Below are positions 44,964-53,616 of a DNA stretch of 64,000 nucleotides, piece by piece. Numbering within the stretch: position 1 is the stretch's first letter; every line of letters starts with the position of its first letter. The notes under the pieces were generated by a model. That model was not told the origin of the DNA. It searched no databases and saw nothing but the letters and a program-made list of their open reading frames with translations. The position numbers were made by a program, and so were the translations under genes. This DNA comes from an uncultured Roseibium sp. (GTDB taxonomy: Bacteria > Pseudomonadota > Alphaproteobacteria > Rhizobiales > Stappiaceae), in assembly GCF_947494555.1 (NCBI RefSeq), contig NZ_CANLVF010000001.1, forward strand, positions 434,001 to 498,000, written 5' to 3'.

Positions 44964-45434
44964 TCAATCTGGGCTTTTAGGGAAAGTACCGGTTTGCCGC
45001 AAGACTTCGCCGAGCGCCATGCCCGCGGAGACGGCGACATTGATCGAACGCATGCCCTCCATCATCGGGATGGTCAATCGCGCATCGACAAGATCGTGAA
45101 TACTTTCCGGAACCCCGGTGCTTTCGCGGCCCATCAGCAAAACATCGTCGGGCCGGTAGTCGAACTCGGTGTATCTGACTTCAGCTTTTGTTGTCAGCAG
45201 AATAAGCCTTTTGTTCTGCGTCAGCCGGAACAATTCGAAATCGGCAAAACTTCGATGCCTGCGCATCGATGCGCGTTCCAGATAATCCATGCCCGCACGT
45301 TTCAGGGCGCTGTCGGAAATTGGAAATCCCGCCGGTTCGATCAGATGGACCGTGACACCCATGCACGCCGCCAGGCGCAAGATAGTTCCGGTGTTCTGCG
45401 GTATGTCGGGTTGGTAGAGAGCTATGTCTGGCAT
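44964..45434 (-). CDS. trmL: tRNA (cytidine(34)-2'-O)-methyltransferase TrmL
   Basis: 156 residues, the usual SPOUT-fold size. It methylates the 2'-OH of nucleotide 34 in Leu tRNAs with SAM. Family marks: [20 protein letters not shown] near residue 4, [16 protein letters not shown] near residue 98 and [20 protein letters not shown] near residue 121, forming the knotted SAM site. In many relatives it directly precedes petABC; here 7.6 kb lies between them. Confidence 0.95.
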   Translation of the reverse strand: MPDIALYQPDIPQNTGTILRLAACMGVTVHLIEPAGFPISDSALKRAGMDYLERASMRRHRSFADFELFRLTQNKRLILLTTKAEVRYTEFDYRPDDVLLMGRESTGVPESIHDLVDARLTIPMMEGMRSINVAVSAGMALGEVLRQTGTFPKSPD

Positions 45435-45593
45435 CGCATCAACTGTCTTGGCTTACGGGCGGCGCTGGATAACAGTTTGACCGGCAGTTGTCATGCCTGC
45501 GGCCATATTTGATGTGTTTATTTGATAGCCCGGTTTGAAAGGGCAAGCATAGAATAGTGATCAGATTCGCTCCCATCCATCAGGAGATCCCCC

Positions 45594-47447
45594 GTGTCCG
45601 CGCTTTTTCGCCTGTTCGAAAGCTGGATTGATCCGTTTCGAAACCCACCGGATATGGAAATGCCACGCGGCGGTATCCGCTTCCTGCTTTTTTTCATTTC
45701 ACAGGTCCGCTGGCCCTTTGTGGCGATGCTTGTTCTTGGCTGCCTGTCCGCGTTTGTCGAGGTCACGATTTTCAATTTCCTTGGAAGGATTGTGGATCTG
45801 CTTGAAAGCGGAGACCGGGCGACCTTCTTCAGCGATCATGCCTCGACGCTCCTGTCGATGGGACTGGTGGTCCTTGTTTTACGAACCTTAGTCGCTGCGC
45901 TGATGGCACTTGTTGAAGAGCAGACGGTCGTTCCCGGATTTTTCAATCTGGTCAGGTGGCAATGCCACCAGCGAATCATGCGTCAGAGCCTGAGTTACTT
46001 CCAGGACGACCTAGCGGGCAGGCTTGTGCAGAAGGTCATGCAGGCGGGAATGTCGGCGGGCGATTTCATGATCAACCTGTTACAGGTCGCCTGGTTTATC
46101 ATCGTCTACGCCGTGACAACGCTGATACTCGTCTCCGAGCTTGACGGCCGTCTCGGAGCGCTCGTTGCGCTATGGCTCGTCTGTTTCGCGGTAACCGCAT
46201 GGTATTTCGTTCCACGGATCAGGATAGCATCCAAGGAAACCGCACATAGCTATTCCGGCGTGACCGGGCGGTTCGTCGATACATACACCAATATTCAATC
46301 CGTGAAATTGTTCGGCTCAACCCGGGAAGAAAACCGGGGCGCCAGACAGTCCCTTGAGGGCTTTATTGCAAAGCTGCAGCGTTTCACGCGGTATCTGACG
46401 TCCATCAGAATGATTATGACGTCGATAAATGGCGTGATGATCGTTTCGATTACCGCGATGGCCCTTTTTGTCTGGCAACACGATGGCATGAGTACCGGAC
46501 ATGTTGCATTTGCGCTCAGCCTGATCTTGCGTTTGAATATTCTGCTCAACCGGCTCTTCAATCAGCTCAACGGCCTGTTCCGGCATTTCGGATCGCTGCA
46601 GGACAGCATGGAAACAATTGTAAAGCCGGTCGCCCTGACAGATTTTCCGCAGGCAAAGGAGCTCGACGTCAAGCAAGGCGGCATACGGTTTGAAAATATC
46701 CGGTTTCACTACGGCAAGGACGGCGGCGTGATCGACCATCTGGATCTTTCCATCAAGCCGGGTGAGCGCGTTGGTCTGGTCGGTCCCTCCGGTGCGGGCA
46801 AGACGACGTTGGTCAGCCTGCTGCTCAGGTTCTTTGACCTGGAAGCCGGTCAGATCCTGATTGACGGGCAGGACGTTAAATATGTGGCACAGGAGTCTCT
46901 TCGCCGATCAATCGGAATGGTGACACAAGACACCTCCCTCCTGCACCGGTCCATCCGCGAAAACATCCGCTATGGACGCAGCTCGGCCCGGGAGGAAGAT
47001 CTGATCGAGGCGGCGCGCAAGGCACATGCGCTCGACTTCATCGAACAGCTGGAAGACATGAAGGGCCGGACAGGGTTTGATGCCTTTGTCGGTGAGCGTG
47101 GCGTCAAGCTTTCGGGTGGACAGCGTCAGCGGATCGCAATCGCGCGCGTTCTTTTGAAGGACGCGCCCATTCTGGTTCTTGACGAGGCAACCTCTGCGCT
47201 GGATTCGGAGGTCGAGGCGGCGATCCAGGACAATCTGCAAAGCCTGATGACTGGAAAAACGGTGATTGCCATCGCACACCGTTTGTCGACGATTGCGGCA
47301 ATGGACCGATTGATTGTCATGGATGAGGGAAAAATCGTGCAGCAGGGTACGCATGACATTCTTCTCAAAGACAAAAGCGGACTTTACGCGCAGCTGTGGC
47401 GTCGGCAATCCGGCGGGTTTCTCAAGGCAGATGCATTGCCGGTCTGA
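45594..47447 (+). CDS. ABC exporter, fused permease and ATPase (first paralogue)
   Basis: 617 residues, start GTG. The N-terminal half is a six-helix type I exporter domain; the nucleotide-binding domain runs from about 365. Walker A GPSGAGKTT, signature LSGGQRQR, Walker B ILVLDEATSALD and H-loop AHRLSTIAAMDR are intact, so it should hydrolyse ATP. It opens with LFESWIDPF; the second paralogue at 50885 has FEKLVDPF. Substrate unknown; MsbA/multidrug-like half-transporters form dimers, and the two paralogues could pair. Unlike neighbours in relatives, it lies between trmL and petA. Confidence 0.93.
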   Translation: MSALFRLFESWIDPFRNPPDMEMPRGGIRFLLFFISQVRWPFVAMLVLGCLSAFVEVTIFNFLGRIVDLLESGDRATFFSDHASTLLSMGLVVLVLRTLVAALMALVEEQTVVPGFFNLVRWQCHQRIMRQSLSYFQDDLAGRLVQKVMQAGMSAGDFMINLLQVAWFIIVYAVTTLILVSELDGRLGALVALWLVCFAVTAWYFVPRIRIASKETAHSYSGVTGRFVDTYTNIQSVKLFGSTREENRGARQSLEGFIAKLQRFTRYLTSIRMIMTSINGVMIVSITAMALFVWQHDGMSTGHVAFALSLILRLNILLNRLFNQLNGLFRHFGSLQDSMETIVKPVALTDFPQAKELDVKQGGIRFENIRFHYGKDGGVIDHLDLSIKPGERVGLVGPSGAGKTTLVSLLLRFFDLEAGQILIDGQDVKYVAQESLRRSIGMVTQDTSLLHRSIRENIRYGRSSAREEDLIEAARKAHALDFIEQLEDMKGRTGFDAFVGERGVKLSGGQRQRIAIARVLLKDAPILVLDEATSALDSEVEAAIQDNLQSLMTGKTVIAIAHRLSTIAAMDRLIVMDEGKIVQQGTHDILLKDKSGLYAQLWRRQSGGFLKADALPV

Positions 47448-47536
47448 GTGAAAAGATGCATCTGCTTGCGGCGCGATTTTGCTGATCCGAACGCTCAAGG
47501 CAAACGTAATGATTGCGTCTAACCGCTGAGGGTCCC

Positions 47537-47944
47537 ATGGTTCAGTACACCACCGCCTACGTCGCGACAGCGCTGGTTTTTCTTGCAGTCGATTATGTCT
47601 GGTTGTCACAAGTGGCAACGCGGTTCTATTTCGACAGGATCGGTCACCTGTTGATGGACAAGCCAAACATGGCGGCCGCTGGCGCCTTCTATATAATCTA
47701 TGTCGTCGGCATCGTCGTCTTTGCGGTCGCGCCGGCATTGAAATCCGAAAGCATGGCGATAGCAATCGTCTACGGAGCCATGTTCGGGTTCTTCACCTAT
47801 GCAACCTACGACGTAACGAATTACGCAACACTGAGAAACTGGCCTGTCATCGTGACAATCGTTGACGTCGCATGGGGAACCGTCCTGTCTGCATTTTCGG
47901 CCGGCATGGGCTATGTTCTTACCCGCCTTGTGACGGCACACTAG
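47537..47944 (+). CDS. DUF2177 family membrane protein
   Basis: 135 residues from ATG 47537. Four hydrophobic helices. Family marks: FLAVDYVWLSQVATRFYFD, FYIIYVVGIVVF, and the characteristic GFFTYATYDVTNYATLRNWP. The function of DUF2177 is unknown. It follows the ABC gene after 89 bases and is followed by a hairpin. Confidence 0.9.
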   Translation: MVQYTTAYVATALVFLAVDYVWLSQVATRFYFDRIGHLLMDKPNMAAAGAFYIIYVVGIVVFAVAPALKSESMAIAIVYGAMFGFFTYATYDVTNYATLRNWPVIVTIVDVAWGTVLSAFSAGMGYVLTRLVTAH

Positions 47945-47980
47945 TGGGGACGGGCAGACTTTACGGTCTCCTTTGATCCA

Positions 47981-48010
47981 ACAGGCAAGCGGAGCCGATT
48001 GCCTGTGGTT
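47981..48010 (+). terminator. Hairpin downstream of the DUF2177 gene
   Basis: ACAGGCAA (47981-47988) pairs with TTGCCTGT (47999-48006) across a ten-base loop, followed by GGTTTTC. A plausible but not strong intrinsic terminator. Confidence 0.4.
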
Positions 48011-48131
48011 TTCGACATCGCCAGCTTGCCAGTACTTTTATTCTTGAGCTTTTTTCTATGAAAACTGTTAGATTTGCGTAATTTTTTCTCGTTTTCGGGC
48101 ACTTTTAATTGTCAAAAATCTCGATAACTAT

Positions 48132-48160
48132 ACGCCTGAGCAGGCGTTTAGTATTTTTTT
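48132..48160 (+). terminator. Hairpin with T-run before the PAS-GGDEF gene
   Basis: ACGCCT and AGGCGT (48132-48147) form a six-pair stem around GAGC, followed by TTAGTATTTTTTT. It may end transcription coming from the DUF2177 side. Confidence 0.4.
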
Positions 48161-48213
48161 CAATGTATTTTGGGACCCTAGTCTTGGATGCTTGGAACAA
48201 TCGACGAAAATGA

Positions 48214-50076
48214 ATGGAAGACTACACGGCTGACCTGTCCGCACTGGACCTGATTTTTATTGTCGGGGTGACAGCGCTGCTTCTGTCTGCCGTGTTTCTT
48301 GCCGGCCGCCTGGTAGGCAAACGATCCTCTCGTGATGTGGATTCAGAATTCGGAAACGACGCAGCCGTCCTGAAGACTGTGGTCGAACATGCTCATGAAG
48401 GCTTGGTGATGCAGGACATTTACGGCCGGATCGAGTGGTCGAATCCTGCCTATACGCGTATCACCGGGTTTAGCGCAGAAGAAATTCGGGGGCGCCGTCC
48501 ACAGGAATTCATCCTCCCTCCCAATAATCAGCTGACTGCTGAAGACTTGAACAACTTCAAATTCGACCTGGGGAAATTCTCGTCCGGATTCAAGGAGTTG
48601 ATCCAGAACCAGCGCAAGAACGGCGAACTTTTCTGGAATCAGCTCACTTTCGCGCAAGTTGAAGGCGATACCGACGACAAGACGCGCATGATCATCCTGT
48701 GCCAGGACGTGACCCGCGAGGTCGAGCGATTTGCCGAACTTGAAGAAACGCGAAAGCGGTTGAAGTATCAGGCCGAGCACGACGAACTGACCGGTCTTGC
48801 AACCCGGGCGAAGATCACAGCCTTCCTGCAGGAGCGACTATCGACGGGCGGCGGCGATGCGCGCCCGGTTGGCGTCATTCATTTCGATCTGGATCATTTC
48901 AAGGATATCAATGACAGCCATGGTCACAGCGCCGGTGACACGGTGCTCCGTCATGTGGCCGGCGTGCTCAAGTCGGTTGTCGCCGACAAAGGAGTTGTTG
49001 CCAGGGTCGGCGGCGACGAGTTTCTGGCCGCAATATCCGATCCAACCGGACCCGATCAAATGGAGCAGCTCGGACAACAGATGCTCGATGATCTGACCAG
49101 ACCGGTCACGATCGAGCGGGAAAGACTGAAAGTCGCCGGGAGTGTCGGTCTGGTTCTTGCCGACACGGGCAAAACCAGCCTTGCTGAACTCATCAACCGG
49201 GCTGACATTGCACTTTATGCGGCAAAGAAATCCGGGCGCGGGCGCTATTCCTGGTACACTGACGCACTTGGAGCCGCCCACCGGCACAAGCGCATGAGCA
49301 TGGCGCAACTGGACCAGGATCTTGAAAGCGGCAACCTGACTTTATTGATGCAGCCGCAATATGATCTCCAGGAAAAACGTGTGATGGGCTATGAAGTGTC
49401 CACTCATTGGCTGCACCCGTCCGAAGGCCTTGTCGATCCGGCCAAAATGCTCTCCGAGCAGGAAGACACCAAGCGTATCGCACGCATTGAACAGTTTGGC
49501 CTGAAGCAGGGTCTTGCCGAGGTCAGGCGGATGCGCGAAGCGACGGGCAGTTCTTATTCGCTGACGGTCGACCTGACAGGCGCAAGCGTCGGCCCCCCGG
49601 ATTTCGAAGAGAAACTGTGCCAGTTGTGTGAAGACGCGGACTTTCCGTTGGAAGGCCTGATCGTTCAACTCACGCCGCAGGCGATCCACTTCGACGAACC
49701 CGGCTGCCTTCAACATGCGATCGACAAAATCTCAAAACTCGGCTGCCGGATTGCGCTCGACAATGTCGGTAGTGTTCACGGCGGTGTAGCCCAACTCATT
49801 CAGGTCAGCGCGCATGTCATGAAAATCAGTCCCTGGCTGGTGCGTGACCTGGAAACGGACGCGAAAAAGCGACACCTGACCCAGGCGGTCATCGAACTTG
49901 CCGACAAGTTCGGGTGCCAGGTTATGGCGGTAGGTGTGGCCACCGAAGCTCAGCGCGAGATCCTGCGGGACTATGGGTGCCGATTCATTCAGGGTGACCT
50001 GATTGCCGCGCCCATGTCGGCCAGAGAAGCCGAAATTCACTTGCAAGAATTTACGACCGGGAACGTATTGGACTGA
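48214..50076 (+). CDS. PAS-GGDEF-EAL protein with degenerate EAL domain
   Basis: 620 residues. One N-terminal hydrophobic helix (about 13-33), then a PAS domain (about 50-170) with NPAYTRITGFSAEEIRGRRP. The GGDEF domain is intact (RVGGDEF near residue 266; no RxxD site). The EAL domain has lost its metal ligands: EAL reads EVS, NLS reads DLT, DDFG reads DNVG, KID reads KIS and the AEG glutamate is Val. So it is probably a diguanylate cyclase with a non-catalytic EAL domain. It appears monocistronic, between the two ABC genes. Confidence 0.9.
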   Translation: MEDYTADLSALDLIFIVGVTALLLSAVFLAGRLVGKRSSRDVDSEFGNDAAVLKTVVEHAHEGLVMQDIYGRIEWSNPAYTRITGFSAEEIRGRRPQEFILPPNNQLTAEDLNNFKFDLGKFSSGFKELIQNQRKNGELFWNQLTFAQVEGDTDDKTRMIILCQDVTREVERFAELEETRKRLKYQAEHDELTGLATRAKITAFLQERLSTGGGDARPVGVIHFDLDHFKDINDSHGHSAGDTVLRHVAGVLKSVVADKGVVARVGGDEFLAAISDPTGPDQMEQLGQQMLDDLTRPVTIERERLKVAGSVGLVLADTGKTSLAELINRADIALYAAKKSGRGRYSWYTDALGAAHRHKRMSMAQLDQDLESGNLTLLMQPQYDLQEKRVMGYEVSTHWLHPSEGLVDPAKMLSEQEDTKRIARIEQFGLKQGLAEVRRMREATGSSYSLTVDLTGASVGPPDFEEKLCQLCEDADFPLEGLIVQLTPQAIHFDEPGCLQHAIDKISKLGCRIALDNVGSVHGGVAQLIQVSAHVMKISPWLVRDLETDAKKRHLTQAVIELADKFGCQVMAVGVATEAQREILRDYGCRFIQGDLIAAPMSAREAEIHLQEFTTGNVLD

Positions 50077-50257
50077 ATCTGTTGCAGATCCGCCGACCCG
50101 ATGTGTCCGAATGGCAACAGGTGTCAGTTTCGTCCCATCTATATTCGTGTTGCCTCTTTCCATTTTCACCAAAAACGGTTAGGACATTTTCCGGTCAACT
50201 CATGAGTGTTGACACTTTTCCCTGCGACATACAGGTCGCGCAGCCAGGAGGGCATAC

Positions 50258-50332
50258 ATGATAGATCTTTGCATGATCCACCCGTGCTTCGCCCACGCCG
50301 GTTGCAGCAAGGTCGCCCCACGGCAGCGTTAG
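50258..50332 (+). CDS. Cys-rich mini-ORF with strong ribosome site
   Basis: A 24-residue frame starting ATG 50258 and ending TAG 50330, with AGGAGG six bases before the ATG, the best Shine-Dalgarno sequence I noticed in the window. The peptide has three Cys and two His in 16 residues (MIDLCMIHPCFAHAGC) and a basic end (APRQR). It lies 127 bases upstream of the small membrane protein gene in an otherwise empty 380-base gap. It could be a leader peptide or a small protein; nothing proves expression. Confidence 0.45.
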   Translation: MIDLCMIHPCFAHAGCSKVAPRQR

Positions 50333-50459
50333 GCGCCGTCGCACCTTCTCTTTCTCAATAATTTTGCGGTGAACGGCTCAAGCCGCTGTGCGTGCTGCAC
50401 GCCTTCGAAGGCGTGTCTGCCATCACCATCAATCCAGATCCCTTTTCGGAGCTGTTCCG

Positions 50460-50882
50460 ATGAATTCGTTTTTTGTGCAGGACCCGTCTGTGCGTGCAGA
50501 CCGTCCGGATATCGAGATGCCTCCGGCTCGGCAACCGAGACCGGGGCGCAGACTTGCCCGCTATTTGACCGCGACCGCCATGTTTTTCGGAACGACGCTC
50601 GCGGTGGCAGTGCTCTTGTTCGTGCCGGTGCTGGCTTTCAACTTAAGCCGCGTCGAAGCTCTTGAAGTCGCCGGAGAATACATGCCGGTGACCGTCTTCA
50701 TGGACGAGCTGGGTGCGCTGTTCTGGGGCACGGCAATCATCGCCCTTGCATTCACAAGTTTTATGACCGGCCTCCTGTTCATGTCTGCCGGCGCAACCAT
50801 TCGTCCGCGCTCGACGCCGATCGGCAGGGAGGATGCCCTGATGCATCTGACCGTGCTACGGTTGAGCCGCTCTGAGAGGTAG
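50460..50882 (+). CDS. Small membrane protein, unknown
   Basis: 140 residues from ATG 50460. A Pro/Arg-rich cytoplasmic N terminus (MPPARQPRPGRRLARY), then hydrophobic helices at about 40-60 and 85-107, and an Arg-rich tail. No family recognised. It ends 2 bases before the second ABC gene, so the two are probably translated together and the protein may assist that transporter. Confidence 0.75.
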   Translation: MNSFFVQDPSVRADRPDIEMPPARQPRPGRRLARYLTATAMFFGTTLAVAVLLFVPVLAFNLSRVEALEVAGEYMPVTVFMDELGALFWGTAIIALAFTSFMTGLLFMSAGATIRPRSTPIGREDALMHLTVLRLSRSER

Positions 50883-50884
50883 TC

Positions 50885-52723
50885 ATGTTTGACCGTTTCG
50901 AAAAGCTCGTTGATCCATTTGAGAAAACCGAGCTTGACGTTCCACCGAAAGGGTTTTGGGCCTTCTGTTGGTACTATACCAAGCCAGTCTGGCCGATCCT
51001 TCTTGCCGTCTCGATTCTCGGCGCTCTGATTGCAGTCCTGGAAGTCTTGATTTTCACGTTCTTGGGCGAGCTGGTCACCTGGCTCAGCACGGAAAACACC
51101 GAAACATTCTTCCAGGACAACTGGGGTCAGCTGGTCTGGATGGCAGTTGTCGTTCTTGTCCTGCTGCCGGGCTTTGCAGCTGTCTGGGAAATGGCTTTTC
51201 ACCAGGGCCTTATGGGGACTTACCCCATGTCGGTGCGGTGGCGGGTTCATCGCTATCTGTTGCGGCAAAGCATCTCGTTTTATCAAAACGACTTTGCCGG
51301 CAGGATTGCCAACAAGCTGATGCAGACGGCACTGGCAGTCAGGGAAGTCGTTACCCGGATTGCCGATATCCTCGTCTACGTAATCGTCTATTTCGTTGCG
51401 GCTTTGTTTGTGGTGGCCGAGGCAAGTCCATACTTCGCCATTCCCTTTCTCGCGTGGCTCGGGTGCTATCTCGTGACGATGCGGGTATTCATTCCGCGCC
51501 TGAAAAACGTCTCCAGAGACCAGGCGGATGCGCGTTCCCTCATGACGGGACACGTCGTGGATGCCTACACGAACATCTCGACCGTGAAACTTTTTTCTCA
51601 CGCTGAGCGTGAGGAGGAGTATGCCAAGTCATCCATGAAGTCGTTCCTCAAGACGGTGTTTTTGCAGATGAGGCTGGTGACGGGGATGAACATCACCCTG
51701 ACGACGCTCAACATGTTCCTGCTTTTCGCCGTTGCTGGAATGTCGATCGGTCTTTGGCAGGCGGGCCGCGTCACGACAGGGGAGATCGCGGTCGCGGTGG
51801 CTCTTGTCCTGCGGTTTCAGGGTATGTCTCAATGGATCTTGTGGGAAGTGTCCGGACTGTTTGAAAACGTCGGCACGGTCCAGGACGGCATCAACACGAT
51901 TTCCAGAGAACGGGATGTCGTTGATACGCCGGATGCCAAAGCACTTTCCGTCCCGAAAGGCGAAATCCGGTTCGATGGTATAGGTTTTCACTACGGCAAG
52001 AAAACCGGTGTCATCGAAGAGCTGAATCTGACGATTGCTCCTGGCGAGAAGATCGGACTGATCGGCAGATCCGGGGCCGGTAAATCCACGCTCGTCAATC
52101 TGCTGCTGCGCTTTTACGATCTGGAGCGCGGCCGCATTATGATAGACGGCCAGGATATCGCAGGTGTTCGACAGGACGACATCCGGGCCAATGTGGGCGT
52201 CGTCACCCAGGACACCTCGCTCCTGCACCGTTCGATCTTCGAGAACGTGGCCTATGGCAAGTCGGATGTCGCGCGGACCGATGTCGAAGCGGCGCTGGAA
52301 AAAGCGCACGCCATCGAGTTCGTGGCCGGTCTGACCGATCTCAACGGACGCAATGGGCTTGACGCGCATGTCGGCGAACGTGGCGTCAAACTCTCCGGCG
52401 GCCAGCGCCAGCGTGTTGCCATTGCGCGCGTGCTGTTGAAGGACGCTCCGATCCTGGTTCTGGATGAAGCGACATCCGCGCTCGATTCAGAAGTGGAACT
52501 TGCGATCCAGGAGAGCCTGTTCGAGTTGATGAAGGGCAAGACCGTGATTGCGATCGCGCACCGATTGTCAACGATCGCGGCCATGGACAGGCTTATTGTC
52601 ATGGACCAGGGACGAATCATCGAACAGGGCTCACATCAGGAGCTTCTGGACAAAAACGGATTGTATGCGCAGCTTTGGCGGCACCAGTCCGGCGGGTTTC
52701 TGGCACCCGTCCAGGCGGCATAA
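50885..52723 (+). CDS. ABC exporter, fused permease and ATPase (second paralogue)
   Basis: 612 residues. Same architecture as the 45594 protein: N-terminal FEKLVDPFEKTE, six-helix domain, nucleotide-binding domain from about 360 with Walker A GRSGAGKST, signature LSGGQRQR, Walker B ILVLDEATSALD and H-loop AHRLSTIAAMDR. The two proteins also share C-terminal QSGGFL motifs. All active-site motifs are intact in both, so either homodimers or a heterodimer are possible. Follows the 140-residue membrane protein gene by 2 bases. Substrate unknown. Confidence 0.93.
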   Translation: MFDRFEKLVDPFEKTELDVPPKGFWAFCWYYTKPVWPILLAVSILGALIAVLEVLIFTFLGELVTWLSTENTETFFQDNWGQLVWMAVVVLVLLPGFAAVWEMAFHQGLMGTYPMSVRWRVHRYLLRQSISFYQNDFAGRIANKLMQTALAVREVVTRIADILVYVIVYFVAALFVVAEASPYFAIPFLAWLGCYLVTMRVFIPRLKNVSRDQADARSLMTGHVVDAYTNISTVKLFSHAEREEEYAKSSMKSFLKTVFLQMRLVTGMNITLTTLNMFLLFAVAGMSIGLWQAGRVTTGEIAVAVALVLRFQGMSQWILWEVSGLFENVGTVQDGINTISRERDVVDTPDAKALSVPKGEIRFDGIGFHYGKKTGVIEELNLTIAPGEKIGLIGRSGAGKSTLVNLLLRFYDLERGRIMIDGQDIAGVRQDDIRANVGVVTQDTSLLHRSIFENVAYGKSDVARTDVEAALEKAHAIEFVAGLTDLNGRNGLDAHVGERGVKLSGGQRQRVAIARVLLKDAPILVLDEATSALDSEVELAIQESLFELMKGKTVIAIAHRLSTIAAMDRLIVMDQGRIIEQGSHQELLDKNGLYAQLWRHQSGGFLAPVQAA

Positions 52724-52740
52724 TTGCCTGCACAAAACAG

Positions 52741-52772
52741 CAAGAGCGGGATTCCTTTGAAATCCGCTCTTG
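52741..52772 (+). terminator. Hairpin after the second ABC gene
   Basis: CAAGAGCGGGATT (52741-52753) pairs with AAATCCGCTCTTG (52760-52772) with one mismatch. A T-run does not follow, so it may be a processing or Rho-associated hairpin. The remaining bases to petA contain no supported gene. Confidence 0.5.
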
Positions 52773-53027
52773 CGCTCGTTCCCCAAAAAAGGGCAGAAAA
52801 GCGGCGTGGTGTTTTTTTTGCCTGCGACATATGCGTTTTGTGGCGTTTGTTGATCTGGACAAGCGTTTCGAAGGGTGCAAAAAGACAAGCCGCTTGGCCG
52901 ATGCGGAAAACTGCCGCACCCGGCCACCGTTGAGCCCGGCATGGTTCCGGCTATCCTTTCTGGCAAGGGACGGCCCGGACATGATGCGGGCTTTCGGTAC
53001 AGGTAGAATTTTGAAGGGGACGCGACC

Positions 53028-53591
53028 TTGGCACACAACACGGATGCGGAAGAACCGAACCGCCGTGACTTTCTCTACATCGCGACCGGTGCAATGGGCG
53101 TTGTGGGCGCCGGCGCTTTGGCATGGCCGTTCATTGATCAGATGAACCCGGATGCCTCCGCACTTGCACTGGCGTCTATTGAGGTTGATGTGTCTGCCGT
53201 CGAAGAGGGGCAGTCAATCACAGTTAAATGGCGCGGCAAGCCGGTCTTCATCCGCAACCGCACCGAAACGGAAGTCACCGAGGCCACAGACGTGCCGATG
53301 TCGGATCTTCCGGACAAACTGGCGCGTAATGCGAACCTGCCAGCGGATGCGGAAGCAACCGACCCGAACCGGGGTGTCAAGGACAAGGAAAACTGGCTCG
53401 TCCAAATCGGCATCTGCACGCACCTTGGTTGCGTTCCTATCGGCGATGCAGGCGAATTCGGTGGCTGGTTCTGCCCGTGCCACGGTTCGCACTACGACAC
53501 GGCCGGCCGCATTCGCAAAGGCCCGGCTCCCGAGAATTTGCTGATTCCGCCGCTCGAGTTCGTCACCGACTCGACGATCAAGATCGGCTAA
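53028..53591 (+). CDS. petA: Cytochrome bc1 Rieske iron-sulfur subunit PetA
   Basis: 187 residues. Tat-type N terminus [13 protein letters not shown], one membrane anchor at about 16-36. The [2Fe-2S] cluster ligands are Cys130 and His132 (CTHLGC) and Cys149 and His152 (CPCHGSHYD); Cys135 and Cys151 would form the disulfide. It passes electrons from quinol at the Qo site to cytochrome c1. The start codon is TTG, with AGGGGAC ten bases upstream; no ATG or GTG fits. First gene of petABC; petB follows after 25 bases. Confidence 0.96.
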   Translation: MAHNTDAEEPNRRDFLYIATGAMGVVGAGALAWPFIDQMNPDASALALASIEVDVSAVEEGQSITVKWRGKPVFIRNRTETEVTEATDVPMSDLPDKLARNANLPADAEATDPNRGVKDKENWLVQIGICTHLGCVPIGDAGEFGGWFCPCHGSHYDTAGRIRKGPAPENLLIPPLEFVTDSTIKIG

Positions 53592-53616
53592 CGGCATAAA
53601 TTTTTAGGAGACAGCC

